41,602 bases of DNA from an uncultured Saprospiraceae bacterium. Its GTDB lineage: Bacteria > Bacteroidota > Bacteroidia > Chitinophagales > Saprospiraceae. The notes below the pieces were generated by a model. It was given only the letters and a program-made list of their open reading frames with translations, ran no database searches and was not told where the DNA came from. The translations under genes were made by a program, and so were the position numbers. This document shows positions 31,785-40,051 of the stretch, in pieces; within the stretch, counting starts at the first letter, position 1; the number at the start of each line of letters is the position of its first letter. The stretch spans positions 1 to 41,602 of the forward strand of contig CALDSS010000187.1 in NCBI GenBank assembly GCA_937924495.1, given 5' to 3'.

Positions 31785-34322
31785 TTATTTTTTCTTCTTA
31801 GCAGCTTTCTTCTTTGGCTTCTTTTCCTTAAAATCAGCCAACTTTTTCACCTCTTCAAGTGTCAGCTGAGCTCCTTCTTCGGGCGTCATTCTTTTTCCAT
31901 CCTCATGTTTCAATTGAATAGGTTTCTTTTTGTCGTATTTGATAAAAGGGCCCCATCTTCCATTTTGAACAGATAACTTCAACTCTGGCCAACGGTGAAT
32001 ATATCGATTCGCTTCTTTTTCCTCCTTAGCTTTTACGATTTCTAAAATCTCTTCTTGCGTTAAATTTTCAAAATCATATTTTTTACTCACGTTCGCAAAA
32101 AATCCATTCCATTTTAAAAAAGGACCAAAACGACCTTTCCCTTTTGTGATGGGCATGTCTTTATAAGTTGCAATTGGTTCTAACTCTTTCTGCTTGGCTT
32201 GGATGATTTCTTCGGCTCTTTGTTGCGTGAGTTCTAACGGGTTTTCTCCTTTTGGCAAACTGCAAGAAAGTTTATCGTCATACTTGATGTAAGGGCCATA
32301 AGGGCCAGCATTAATTATCACTGATTTTCCATTATAGTCATCCATTTCTCTTGGCAATTTGAAAAGGTCGATAGCCTCTTCTAAAGTCACATTTTCCATG
32401 GATTGACCAGGAGCTAAGTTTGCATATTTTGGTTTTTCATCTTCTCCCAACTCATCAGGTGCCCCAATCTGAGCTACTGGTCCAAATTTTGAAAATCGAA
32501 CCAAAAGTGTACGTCCACTCGCTGGATCTTTACCTAAAATCCGTTCTCCACTGGCACGTTTTGCGTTTTCCTTAGTGTCCTCTACTGTGTCATGAAATGG
32601 ATGATAAAATTTTGCAAGCATCTTGGAATACTCCATTCCACCTTCTGAAATTACATCAAATTCCTTCTCAACGTTTGCAGTAAATTTATAGTCCATAATT
32701 TCGCTAAAGTGTTCTTCAAGGAAATCGGTAACTATCATTCCAATATCAGAGGCAATCAAGCGATTTTTTATTGCACCAGTTGTTTCGGTTTGGGTTTCTT
32801 CATTGATTGCATTATTTGCCAAAGTCAAAACTGCATATTTCCTCTCCGTTCCTTCTCGCTCTTCCTTAAGTACATACCCTTTGGTTTCGTTCATAATTCG
32901 AGTAATAGTCGGCGCATAAGTAGAGGGTCGGCCTATACCCATTTCCTCTAATTTTTTAACCAAACTCGCCTCTGTATATCTTGCTGGAGGACGCGTAAAG
33001 CGCTCTGTTCCAGTCATATTCTTTAAGTCAAGACTTTGACCCATTGTCAGCGGAGGAAGAATACCCTTTTCCTCAGTGTCGTCATCGTCGTCTTTGGATT
33101 CCAAATAAACTTTCAAAAATCCATCAAATTTCAAAACCTCACCTTCTGCTTTCAAATTTTCTCCAGGTGCGCCCGAAATTCCAATCTGAACGGTAGTTTT
33201 TTCAAGTTCGGCTTCAGCCATTTGAGAAGCAACAGTTCGTTTCCAAATCAACTCATATAATCGAGTTTGGTCAGAATCAGCGCCACCTGTATGATTTTCA
33301 AAATAAGTAGGACGGATGGCCTCGTGAGCTTCTTGTGCCCCTTCTTTTTTGCTCTTGTATTGTCTGGTTTTGACATATTGATTGCCGTAAGCATTTTGAA
33401 TCTCATCCGCAATCGCACCAATCGCGGTAGCACTCAAAGTGGTACTATCCGTTCTCATGTAAGTAATTTGTCCTGCCTCATATAGTTTCTGAGCAGTTCT
33501 CATCGTACGACTTACATTGAAACCCAATTTTCTACTCGCTTCTTGTTGGAGTGTAGAAGTTGTAAAGGGAGCCGCTGGTTTCCTCTTAATTGGCTTTACC
33601 TTTATATCATTAATTGAAAACGTAGAACCTAAACTTCTATTTAAAAAGCTTTGTGCCTCAGCTTTTGTATCAAAACGGGATGGCAATTCAGCTTTCAACT
33701 CAACAGGTTTTCCGTTTTTATTCAAAACATTAAAAATGGCATTTATTCTAAAAAACGGGCTGGATTTAAATCTCATAATCTCCCTTTCGCGCTCTACGAC
33801 AATCTTTACTGCCACAGATTGAACTCGACCAGCAGATAAGTTTCGTCTAACTTTTTTCCAAAGAACTTCGGAAAGTTCATATCCCACCAATCTATCCAAT
33901 ATTCGACGTGCTTGCTGCGCATCTACCAAATTGAGATCCAAAGTTCTCGGATTTTGCACTGCTTTCTGAATGGCAGGCTTGGTAATCTCCCTAAAAACTA
34001 TTCGTTTAGTCGTTTTTTCATCAAGTCCTAAAACCTTACATAAATGCCATGAAATGGCCTCTCCTTCCCGGTCTTCATCCGTTGCGAGCCATACCTCATC
34101 TACCTTCTTCACCCATTCTTTGAGTTCCTTTACCAACTTTTGTTTATCTGAAGAAACGACATATTTTGGGGTGAATTTATTTTCAATATCAACGCTTAAA
34201 TTCTTTTTTTCCAAATCCCTCACGTGCCCATAACTGGACTTAACCTTGAATTGCGAACCCAAGTATTTCTCTATCGTTTTAGCCTTCGCTGGTGACTCTA
34301 CTATCAATAAGTTTTGTGGCAT
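31785..34322 (-). CDS. topA: DNA topoisomerase I
   Basis: 845 residues. N-terminal Toprim domain (LLIVESPAKAKTI, acidic TDEDREGE at 81-88), type IA core with the catalytic Tyr Y288 in GQITYMRTDST, and the GRPSTYAPTI motif. In place of zinc fingers, the C-terminal part has repeated PYGPYIKY, FGPFLKW and WGPFIKY-type topoisomerase C-terminal repeats, as in many Bacteroidota. The tail is Lys-rich (KKPKKKAAKKKK). The enzyme relaxes negative supercoils by single-strand passage. Monocistronic, with a good promoter candidate about 186 bp upstream. Confidence 0.98.
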   Translation of the reverse strand: MPQNLLIVESPAKAKTIEKYLGSQFKVKSSYGHVRDLEKKNLSVDIENKFTPKYVVSSDKQKLVKELKEWVKKVDEVWLATDEDREGEAISWHLCKVLGLDEKTTKRIVFREITKPAIQKAVQNPRTLDLNLVDAQQARRILDRLVGYELSEVLWKKVRRNLSAGRVQSVAVKIVVEREREIMRFKSSPFFRINAIFNVLNKNGKPVELKAELPSRFDTKAEAQSFLNRSLGSTFSINDIKVKPIKRKPAAPFTTSTLQQEASRKLGFNVSRTMRTAQKLYEAGQITYMRTDSTTLSATAIGAIADEIQNAYGNQYVKTRQYKSKKEGAQEAHEAIRPTYFENHTGGADSDQTRLYELIWKRTVASQMAEAELEKTTVQIGISGAPGENLKAEGEVLKFDGFLKVYLESKDDDDDTEEKGILPPLTMGQSLDLKNMTGTERFTRPPARYTEASLVKKLEEMGIGRPSTYAPTITRIMNETKGYVLKEEREGTERKYAVLTLANNAINEETQTETTGAIKNRLIASDIGMIVTDFLEEHFSEIMDYKFTANVEKEFDVISEGGMEYSKMLAKFYHPFHDTVEDTKENAKRASGERILGKDPASGRTLLVRFSKFGPVAQIGAPDELGEDEKPKYANLAPGQSMENVTLEEAIDLFKLPREMDDYNGKSVIINAGPYGPYIKYDDKLSCSLPKGENPLELTQQRAEEIIQAKQKELEPIATYKDMPITKGKGRFGPFLKWNGFFANVSKKYDFENLTQEEILEIVKAKEEKEANRYIHRWPELKLSVQNGRWGPFIKYDKKKPIQLKHEDGKRMTPEEGAQLTLEEVKKLADFKEKKPKKKAAKKKK

Positions 34323-34507
34323 CTATGGGTAATTTCTTATCTAATTTGAAAATAAATTTTAGGATAATTCTTTATAACTAATTGGTTTTCAGCGCTTTGT
34401 ATAACTCAACTTAATATTCTACTTTTAGAAATATTTTATTCCTAAAATGGTTCAGGAACGACTCAAATTTCTTTCCGAAATAAATCAAGGTTTTTCAAAT
34501 CTGGCTG

Positions 34508-34539
34508 CAAATGTATAAAAAGGATAAAGTTCTTCGCAA
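34508..34539 (-). promoter_or_regulatory. Bacteroidota-type promoter upstream of topA
   Basis: On the minus strand TTG (34537-34539), a 21-bp spacer and TACATTTG (34508-34515) fit the TTG-N17-23-TAnnTTTG consensus. The leader to the topA ATG would be about 180 nt, which is long, so a closer start site is possible too. Confidence 0.5.
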
Positions 34540-34617
34540 TTGATTTTTAAAATTTAATAAAACCTATTTTGTTAAGCTTTGTCTTTTTCCCTAAAATTGC
34601 CCCTCAAGAAAATAAAC

Positions 34618-35547
34618 ATGAAAGTATTTAGTAAAGAAATAGAACCTGGTGAACATCGCGAAATTAGAATTCCAGTTGGAAGGCTACCATCGGACACCTC
34701 TATTGCCATTCGTACCTTTATTTATAGAAGTAAAAAGGATGGTCCTACTTGTTTAGTCATGGGTGGTGTTCATGGCGACGAGATCAATGGAGTTGAAATT
34801 GTTCGTCGCGCGATGCAAGAAAAGATTTTTGAAAATCTGAATTGCGGGGCGGTAATCGCAGTTCCTTTAGTAAATGTTTACGGATTTATAAACTTCTCAC
34901 GTGATTTGCCCGATGGTAAAGATGTAAATCGAAGTTTTCCTGGATTAAAAGTAGGCTCCTTGGCTTCTCGTGTAGCATATACGGTTTCAAAACATATCAT
35001 TCCGAACATTGATTTCGGATTAGATTTTCATACGGGTGGAAAAAGTATTCATAATTTCCCGCAGGTAAGATTTTCAAGAAACCATGAAGAGAGTGAGGAA
35101 TTGGCAAGAGTTTTTGCACCACCTATAATTATCGCTAACAAGCCAATACCAAAATCTATGCGTCATCATGCATTAAAAAATGGTAAACCAGTCATTGTAT
35201 ATGAAGGGGGCGAGTCGCTCAGAATGGATGGGTTTTCAATACAAAGAGGCGTTGAAGGCATTAAAAGAGTTTTGATTCACAAAGGAATGTTGGACGGAAA
35301 AAATGAGCCCGTCAACAGTTTATTCTTTGAAAATTCAACTTGGGTTCGTGCACCTCGCTCAGGCATTTTTGAATGGTCGCAAAGTGCAGGAAGTTTTGTT
35401 CGGCCCGGTGAACCTTTAGGAAGAATCGGAGATCCGTACTGCCGAGATCATACCATCGTTTATGCCAAAAGAAAAGGATTCATTTACGGGCATAATAATG
35501 CTCCGGTGGTTAGTTTAGGCGATGCGCTCTATCATATCGCCTACTGA
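34618..35547 (+). CDS. Succinylglutamate desuccinylase/aspartoacylase-family zinc hydrolase
   Basis: The ATG at 34618 is used; a TTG 13 codons upstream adds residues with no family similarity. 309 residues. The AstE/AspA zinc site is seen as H52 and E55 in GGVHGDE and H138 in LDFHTGG, with the probable catalytic Glu E196 in VIVYEGGES. The VPLVNVYGF and DGKDVNRSFPG segments are also typical. Bacteroidota proteins of this type are usually annotated as M14-family metallopeptidase or succinylglutamate desuccinylase/aspartoacylase; the true amide substrate is unknown. No arginine-catabolism (ast) genes and no RimK-like ligase are beside it. It converges on the S41 gene, with a 60-bp palindrome between. 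Confidence 0.9.
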   Translation: MKVFSKEIEPGEHREIRIPVGRLPSDTSIAIRTFIYRSKKDGPTCLVMGGVHGDEINGVEIVRRAMQEKIFENLNCGAVIAVPLVNVYGFINFSRDLPDGKDVNRSFPGLKVGSLASRVAYTVSKHIIPNIDFGLDFHTGGKSIHNFPQVRFSRNHEESEELARVFAPPIIIANKPIPKSMRHHALKNGKPVIVYEGGESLRMDGFSIQRGVEGIKRVLIHKGMLDGKNEPVNSLFFENSTWVRAPRSGIFEWSQSAGSFVRPGEPLGRIGDPYCRDHTIVYAKRKGFIYGHNNAPVVSLGDALYHIAY

Positions 35548-35605
35548 TTTCATAAAATGTAGTAGAGGAGATTCATAAATCTCCTCTACTACATTTTATG
35601 AAATC
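35546..35605. terminator. Perfect 60-nt palindrome filling a convergent gene junction
   Basis: Arms 35546-35573 and 35578-35605 are perfect 28-bp complements with loop CATA. The left arm overlaps the TGA of the hydrolase gene and the right arm abuts the stop of the S41 gene, so the hairpin is the entire intergenic region. It lacks a classic U-run, but such a strong stem would end both transcripts or at least stabilise their 3' ends. Its inner part (35557-35594) is the second copy of the covarying palindrome family also found at 24346-24383. Confidence 0.85.
35557..35594. repeat. Palindromic repeat, copy A (covarying family with 24346-24383)
   Basis: The 38-bp core (GTAGTAGAGGAGA, then TTCATAA, then TCTCCTCTACTAC) has the same length, the same end (CTACTACAT) and the same TTCAT loop as the copy at 24346-24383. 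Stem positions that differ do so on both arms. Confidence 0.75.
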
Positions 35606-36622
35606 CTACTTTTGTTCTTCGTTCTGTTTTTTAATAAAAACAATTGCTTTTTCAATCACCGTATCGACCCCTTTTCTTGCCGCTTTTTCATCTAAAAATG
35701 CCTCTATTTCTGGGGTAATTCCTGGCTCAATATTTTGACCTTTTGAGTCAATGGTTCTGGTTGCACTCAATCTAAAAATCCAGCCATTAGGCAGTTCAAA
35801 ATGATAAGGCACTCCCCCACCTCCACCTGAGTGATCTCCCATCAAAGTAACATGAGGAAACACTTGCATTCCTGAAGGAAAAAAGGTGGCCGCACTGTAG
35901 CTTTTCCGATTGGTTAAAACTACAACTGGCTTTTTATTAAATGCTTTTTTGTGGGGTTTGATTTTATATTTTATCGGCTCCGAAAAATCGTCTTTTCCTG
36001 GTCCATTTTTGAAATAAAAATCATGCGAAACACGAGTGGTATCTGCAAAAGCAGAAAGTAATCTTTTTACATTACTTAACTTTCCACCTCCGTTATTTCG
36101 AATATCAAAAACCACCCCCTTCATCGGGGCAATTCTGTCTAATAAAAAATTCAAATGCTTGCCTGAAATCGGTGTAGAAAAACTGCCGTAATAAATATAA
36201 GCAATACTGTCAATTATGGTATGAGAGAATGGCCCAGTTCTCCAATAATTTTTGTTTAAATAATGTCTTTCAATTAATTCAGGATCATAATTTGAAGGAT
36301 AATTTAAGTACCAATCCCAATATCTTGTATAATCAAAAACACCATAAATATTTGTGTGACCGTCTTCTAAATTTCCGATCAAATGTCCCATTACTTTTAG
36401 GAAATCTTGATCGGATAATGAATCATTTATTAATGCTCTGTACTCATCCTTGGCAAGCTCCCAGTCCACATCTTTTATATCGAAAAGCGAGTAACGCGCA
36501 TCAATAGTTTTGGTGAGATAATCATAGGATTCAAAATTTGAACCCGACTCGTCTGAACCAAAAAAAACAGAAGCACATGAAGTTAAAAAAACAAAAGGAA
36601 CAAAAATTACGATTATTCTCAT
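35606..36622 (-). CDS. S41-family (C-terminal processing-type) peptidase lipoprotein
   Basis: 338 residues. MRIIVIFVPFVFLTSC is a lipoprotein signal (lipobox LTSC, Cys16). The S41 core is about residues 40-320: LIGNLEDGHTNI, GVVFDIRNNGGGKLSNVKRL, and VVVLTNRKSYSAATFF with the probable catalytic Ser S243, then HSGGGGGVPYHFELPNGW and GITPEIE. S41 proteases use a Ser/Lys dyad; the Lys is not certain from sequence alone. There is no PDZ domain, so it is closer to tricorn/IRBP-like members than to CtpA. It is the second gene after the M14 carboxypeptidase (35-bp gap), so the two are probably one operon of envelope peptidases. Confidence 0.88.
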   Translation of the reverse strand: MRIIVIFVPFVFLTSCASVFFGSDESGSNFESYDYLTKTIDARYSLFDIKDVDWELAKDEYRALINDSLSDQDFLKVMGHLIGNLEDGHTNIYGVFDYTRYWDWYLNYPSNYDPELIERHYLNKNYWRTGPFSHTIIDSIAYIYYGSFSTPISGKHLNFLLDRIAPMKGVVFDIRNNGGGKLSNVKRLLSAFADTTRVSHDFYFKNGPGKDDFSEPIKYKIKPHKKAFNKKPVVVLTNRKSYSAATFFPSGMQVFPHVTLMGDHSGGGGGVPYHFELPNGWIFRLSATRTIDSKGQNIEPGITPEIEAFLDEKAARKGVDTVIEKAIVFIKKQNEEQK

Positions 36623-36657
36623 AAATCACTCATTATCAATTAGATACACTAAAAAAA

Positions 36658-39216
36658 TCAATGCTGATGCCCATGTCCCTCGTCATCAAAGGAAGGTCGA
36701 ATTTCAATCAAATCTCCATAAAACAATGCGTTCATGAATAGTTTATTAGTGCCATACCAATAGGCCCTAAATAATGGATTTTCTGAAAACGCAATTACTT
36801 TTCCTTTGCCTAAACTCGTAACAACCAAGGCAGCCTTACCACTTAAATTTTGTTGGTTTTCTTCGGACATATAACCACTCAACAAAGGTTGATTTTTATA
36901 CTGAACAACAGTAGCGTATTTATTGTTAGTAATTTCTAAAATATTGTTATTATTCTTCCATAAAGGAATACTTTCATCCTTATATCCAAAGGCAAGTGGA
37001 TGTGTCAAATCGAGAGAACCTTCAATTATGGCTCCACCAATAGAGTGCTTCCTTCTGTCGCCTTCCATCTGACCATAAGGCAATCGTTTTTTATTAGGAT
37101 GAGCCTTTGGGTTTTCGGTATTTTTCAAGGTAGTCAATTTGCTTTTCACTAACCATCCAGTAGCTTTTCCAAGGGTGATTAGATTGCCTCCTCTCTCAAC
37201 AAATTTTTTGATACTATTTGTTACTTTTCCATAATTTCCATCCGCTAAAACTAAGGTGTTATATCTGTCCAAATTCATTCCTCTAAATTTGTCAAAATCG
37301 ACCATCGTTACAGACATTCCAAAACGTTGATCCAGTAAATGCCAAACCTCTCCTGCACCATAGGATGATACACCCTCTCCAATGAGCATCAGCACCTCTG
37401 GCTTCCTAATTTTTTCAAAATTTCGACTTCCTAAATCAATTCCTGAAGGTGTCAAACCTGTAGAAACTGGGGTAATTCTAACACCAGTTTTCTTGACTAC
37501 ATTATGCAGAAAGGTGTGCATTTCTTCACCATTCAAATTTTGATTTTGAATAGGAATAAAAACAGTCCCACGAGGATAATTACTCCCCTCCAAACTAAAT
37601 GTTTTCATAGCAGATTTTGCCCTTAATCCACTCTTCAATATGGTATTCAAGGCATCTGGTGCAAAGTAATCTTCCCAATGCAACAAATACCCATAATTTG
37701 ATTTACCTAAAACAACTTTTTCAGTTACATCATCATAATGAAATTTATCTTTTTTTCTCAATCCAGATTTTTTTGAATACTCAAATTTCAAATTAAAAGC
37801 CATCGGCATATTCCATGCAGAAACATCATAAAAAAGGCTATCGTTAAATTCAGTATTGGTATAAAACATGGATTTAATAAGGCGATATTGTGGCTGGTTT
37901 AAAGGAACATAAAAGGAATTTTCGCTTTTAAATTCTCCCTTTGCACTGGACTTAAAATCAGATTTTAACTGATAAACATCAATTTCATGCTCTGTCAACA
38001 TTTCAACGAATGGTCGAACAATTTGCTGATCTCCTTTTGAAGAAAAAACATAGCCGCCTTTAGAATCTTTGCCAAAGTTCTTTTGGGATTTTCTTTGAAA
38101 ATCAAGTAATTTATCCTTTAACGCTATTGCTGCTCTCTCCGTTGAGATGGCAGTAGTCAATTGATTCTTTATGGTAAAGGGGAATGAAAGAACTCCGTTT
38201 TCAGATTCAACCTTATGTCCCCGAGAACTTCCTTGTTCAAATAAAATTCCTATCGTCCCTAATGCATCAGGATAAGTACTTCCCTTACCATAATAAAAAT
38301 CATCAAACCCCTCTTCGGAAAAATATAGAGAACCAATTTTATCTAAAGCAGAGGCATGAAATTTTGCAATTTCACCTGTAAGTATTTGATTTTCAGGATG
38401 AGTTAAAGGATTAGTTCTTGAAGGTACACCGGGCTGAAAAAAGAAAGTAGAATTGGTTCCCATTTCATGATGATCGGTCAAAATTGAAGGGCGCCAATGA
38501 TGAAATGTGCGAATTCTACCCTTAGACTCTGGGTGCTGAACTGGAAGCCAATCTCGATTCAAATCAAACCAATAATGATTGGTTCTACCTCTTGGCCAAA
38601 CTTCTTTAAACTCACGATTATTGGGGTCGGTATTTAAGTTAGTGCTCTTATGAGAATTCGCCCAAGTCGAAAACCTGTGAAATCCATCAGGATTATAACA
38701 AGGGTCGAGAATTATCACAATATTATCTAAATATTCTTTAACCTCAGCACTTTTTGAAGCAGCTAATCTATAAGCCAATAAGGGAGCAGCATTGCCACCG
38801 CTTGGCTCATTTCCATGAATACTAAATCCCTGATAAATAATAATCGGCAAGTCCTTTCGATTACCTGCCGTCTCTTTTGGATTCAAAAAATCAAGATGCG
38901 CTTTTCGAATATTTTCGAGATTCGTATGGTTTTTTTCTGAAGTAATAATCATATAGAACAAAGACCTATCCTCGTAGCTTTTGGCATACTCATGATAGGT
39001 TACTTTAGAACTTTGAGCAGCCAAACTCTTGCAATAACCTTTTAGCTGACTATGATTGATGTGCCACTTTCCTATCTGCCAACCTAAATAATCTTCAGGA
39101 GACTCAATTTTAAAATCAAATTCCTCGTTTGGCAAATAATAAGAAAGAGGAATTTCCTGAGCATTAATACAAAAACCACAAAAAATGGAAATAGAAATGA
39201 TAAAAAACCTATTCAT
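36658..39216 (-). CDS. M14-family zinc carboxypeptidase, secreted
   Basis: 852 residues. Signal peptide 1-20. The M14 domain spans about 50-370 with zinc ligands H134 and E137 (SIHGNEPSGG) and H249 or H250 (LTDHHEMG), and the catalytic Glu E327 in GILFEQGSSRG; YNPDGFHRFS and FDLNRDWLP fit the substrate pocket. The C-terminal half (about 480-840) includes a glutamine-amidotransferase-like Rossmann region (VLMLIGEGVSSYGAGEVWHLLDQRFG, LVLADGNYG), the usual extension of this long Bacteroidota subgroup. The end is His-rich (GHGHQH). Predicted periplasmic or extracellular metallocarboxypeptidase, probably transcribed first in an operon with the S41 peptidase. No T9SS sorting domain. Confidence 0.92.
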   Translation of the reverse strand: MNRFFIISISIFCGFCINAQEIPLSYYLPNEEFDFKIESPEDYLGWQIGKWHINHSQLKGYCKSLAAQSSKVTYHEYAKSYEDRSLFYMIITSEKNHTNLENIRKAHLDFLNPKETAGNRKDLPIIIYQGFSIHGNEPSGGNAAPLLAYRLAASKSAEVKEYLDNIVIILDPCYNPDGFHRFSTWANSHKSTNLNTDPNNREFKEVWPRGRTNHYWFDLNRDWLPVQHPESKGRIRTFHHWRPSILTDHHEMGTNSTFFFQPGVPSRTNPLTHPENQILTGEIAKFHASALDKIGSLYFSEEGFDDFYYGKGSTYPDALGTIGILFEQGSSRGHKVESENGVLSFPFTIKNQLTTAISTERAAIALKDKLLDFQRKSQKNFGKDSKGGYVFSSKGDQQIVRPFVEMLTEHEIDVYQLKSDFKSSAKGEFKSENSFYVPLNQPQYRLIKSMFYTNTEFNDSLFYDVSAWNMPMAFNLKFEYSKKSGLRKKDKFHYDDVTEKVVLGKSNYGYLLHWEDYFAPDALNTILKSGLRAKSAMKTFSLEGSNYPRGTVFIPIQNQNLNGEEMHTFLHNVVKKTGVRITPVSTGLTPSGIDLGSRNFEKIRKPEVLMLIGEGVSSYGAGEVWHLLDQRFGMSVTMVDFDKFRGMNLDRYNTLVLADGNYGKVTNSIKKFVERGGNLITLGKATGWLVKSKLTTLKNTENPKAHPNKKRLPYGQMEGDRRKHSIGGAIIEGSLDLTHPLAFGYKDESIPLWKNNNNILEITNNKYATVVQYKNQPLLSGYMSEENQQNLSGKAALVVTSLGKGKVIAFSENPLFRAYWYGTNKLFMNALFYGDLIEIRPSFDDEGHGHQH

Positions 39217-39360
39217 AGTATATACTTTTTGAACGACTGCAATGTAGGATATTTTTATAAAAGATTGATTCTCAATGAGTTTAGAAAAAATTTCTAATTC
39301 CTAAAAAATGTAATTTTTAAAATACCAAAATATCGGTATAGACAGACTATGACCGAATGC

Positions 39361-39368
39361 TACTTTTG
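39361..39368 (+). promoter_or_regulatory. Candidate -7 element of the structured RNA
   Basis: TACTTTTG fits TAnnTTTG. A transcript would start near 39375 and run to the terminator at 39697. There is no TTG at -33, so the promoter is only half supported. Confidence 0.45.
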
Positions 39369-39374
39369 TTCTCG

Positions 39375-39697
39375 TAAAATATACACCATCCCGCCCACCG
39401 ATTTAAAAGTTTATTAAAAAAACTGTTGAAGGAAGTCCCTTCGGCCTTTGCCGATTATAATCCTTTGAAATCCTTTTTTAAGCCATAGTCTCCTCCCTTT
39501 CAATATTCAGGTATTAAAAACCCAAAGAGAGTGAAGATTATACAAGGCAGAATCGCTACTAACAAATAAGGGACATAATCGCCTTGAACAAGCGATACTT
39601 CACAAGAGAAAGTTTTAAGTAATTAAAACTTTATTTAAAGAGCAGTTTTTGGGATGGCCTCTCTCCGCGAATTATGGAGGGGGGCTCCTTTTTTTTT
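39375..39697 (+). ncRNA. Candidate structured non-coding RNA (or leader) of about 320 nt, family unknown
   Basis: Bounded by a -7 element and a strong terminator, with no ORF. Visible helices: 5' CCATCCC (39386-39392) with GGGATGG (39651-39657); TCGGC/GCCGA hairpin (39441-39454); outer stem GTGAAG/CTTCAC (39531-39536 with 39598-39603) enclosing CAAGGC/GCCTTG (39543-39548 with 39581-39586) and ATCGCT/AGCGAT (39552-39557 with 39591-39596), which interlock as an H-type pseudoknot; and AAAGTTTT/AAAACTTT (39609-39632). The 5' CCATCCC competes with the left arm of the terminator for the same bases, as in an antiterminator. It does not show the conserved cores of tmRNA, RNase P, SRP RNA or riboswitches that I know. 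Boundaries are predicted, not observed. Confidence 0.5.
39652..39697 (+). terminator. Strong intrinsic terminator with 9-T tail
   Basis: Left arm 39652-39666 and right arm 39676-39688 give ten continuous pairs (two G-U), then three more past a 2-nt bulge. Nine Ts (39689-39697) follow directly. It faces plus, although no plus-strand gene ends upstream. Confidence 0.88.
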
Positions 39698-39767
39698 GGC
39701 TCAATTCAAAAAGCAACCAACCAAATTGACATAATTTATCCTATTTTCCTACCTTAAAACAGGACCC

Positions 39768-39804
39768 AAAAACCTCCTTATTTCCTATGATTTTTAAGGT
39801 TTTT
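39768..39804 (+). terminator. Weak terminator-like hairpin
   Basis: AAAAACCT (39768-39775) pairs with AGGTTTTT (39797-39804) across a 21-nt loop, and two more Ts follow. The long loop and low GC make it weak. Confidence 0.3.
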
Positions 39805-39811
39805 TTCACTA

Positions 39812-39842
39812 AAAAAAGCAAGTCGTTTTTTGTTGCTTTTTT
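39812..39842 (+). terminator. Second terminator-like hairpin before the DUF1508 gene
   Basis: AAAAAAGCAA (39812-39821) pairs with TTGCTTTTTT (39833-39842) across an 11-nt loop. A six-T run forms the outer right arm. It faces plus and lies 210 bp before the next gene. Confidence 0.5.
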
Positions 39843-40051
39843 ATAAATTATTTTGATTTTTCGGAAGAAAAACACCACTGTCGGCCAAAATACACCGAGT
39901 TTCCCTCTAAATACCTTTCCATTTAGTTAACATTTGCTTAGTTTTTATTATGTTTAGCACAAATTCAAGTGACTTATCACTTCAAAAGAGTCATTATATC
40001 GTGAATTTTAATTTAACTTAATTAGATTATTTAACCAACTTTCAACCTACT

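Larger units (their letters stand above)
39217..40051. other. 835-bp gene-free region with a structured RNA candidate and tandem terminators
   Basis: No credible ORF on either strand. Contains a plus-strand -7 element (39361), many short complementary segments, a very strong plus-strand terminator (39652-39697), and two weaker plus-strand terminator-like hairpins (39768-39804 and 39812-39842). A small hairpin, AAGTGA-CTTA-TCACTT, lies at 39967-39982, about 70 bp before the downstream gene. I found no full promoter consensus for the DUF1508 gene after 39842. Confidence 0.65.

Noticed and set aside
34579-34617. TTG start for the AstE-like hydrolase
   Set aside because: The added 13 residues have no similarity to the family start, and ATG 34618 gives a normal-length protein.
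39428-39452. GAAGGAAGTCC resembles the RNase P core GAGGAAAGTCC
   Set aside because: The other conserved RNase P regions (ACAGARARAUA and GGUGAAAGGGUG-like) are missing, and the flanks form a local TCGGC/GCCGA hairpin.
39375-39697. tmRNA or 6S RNA as identity of the structured RNA
   Set aside because: No tRNA-like ends or ANDYALAA-type tag reading frame for tmRNA, and the fold is not the single long bulged rod of 6S.
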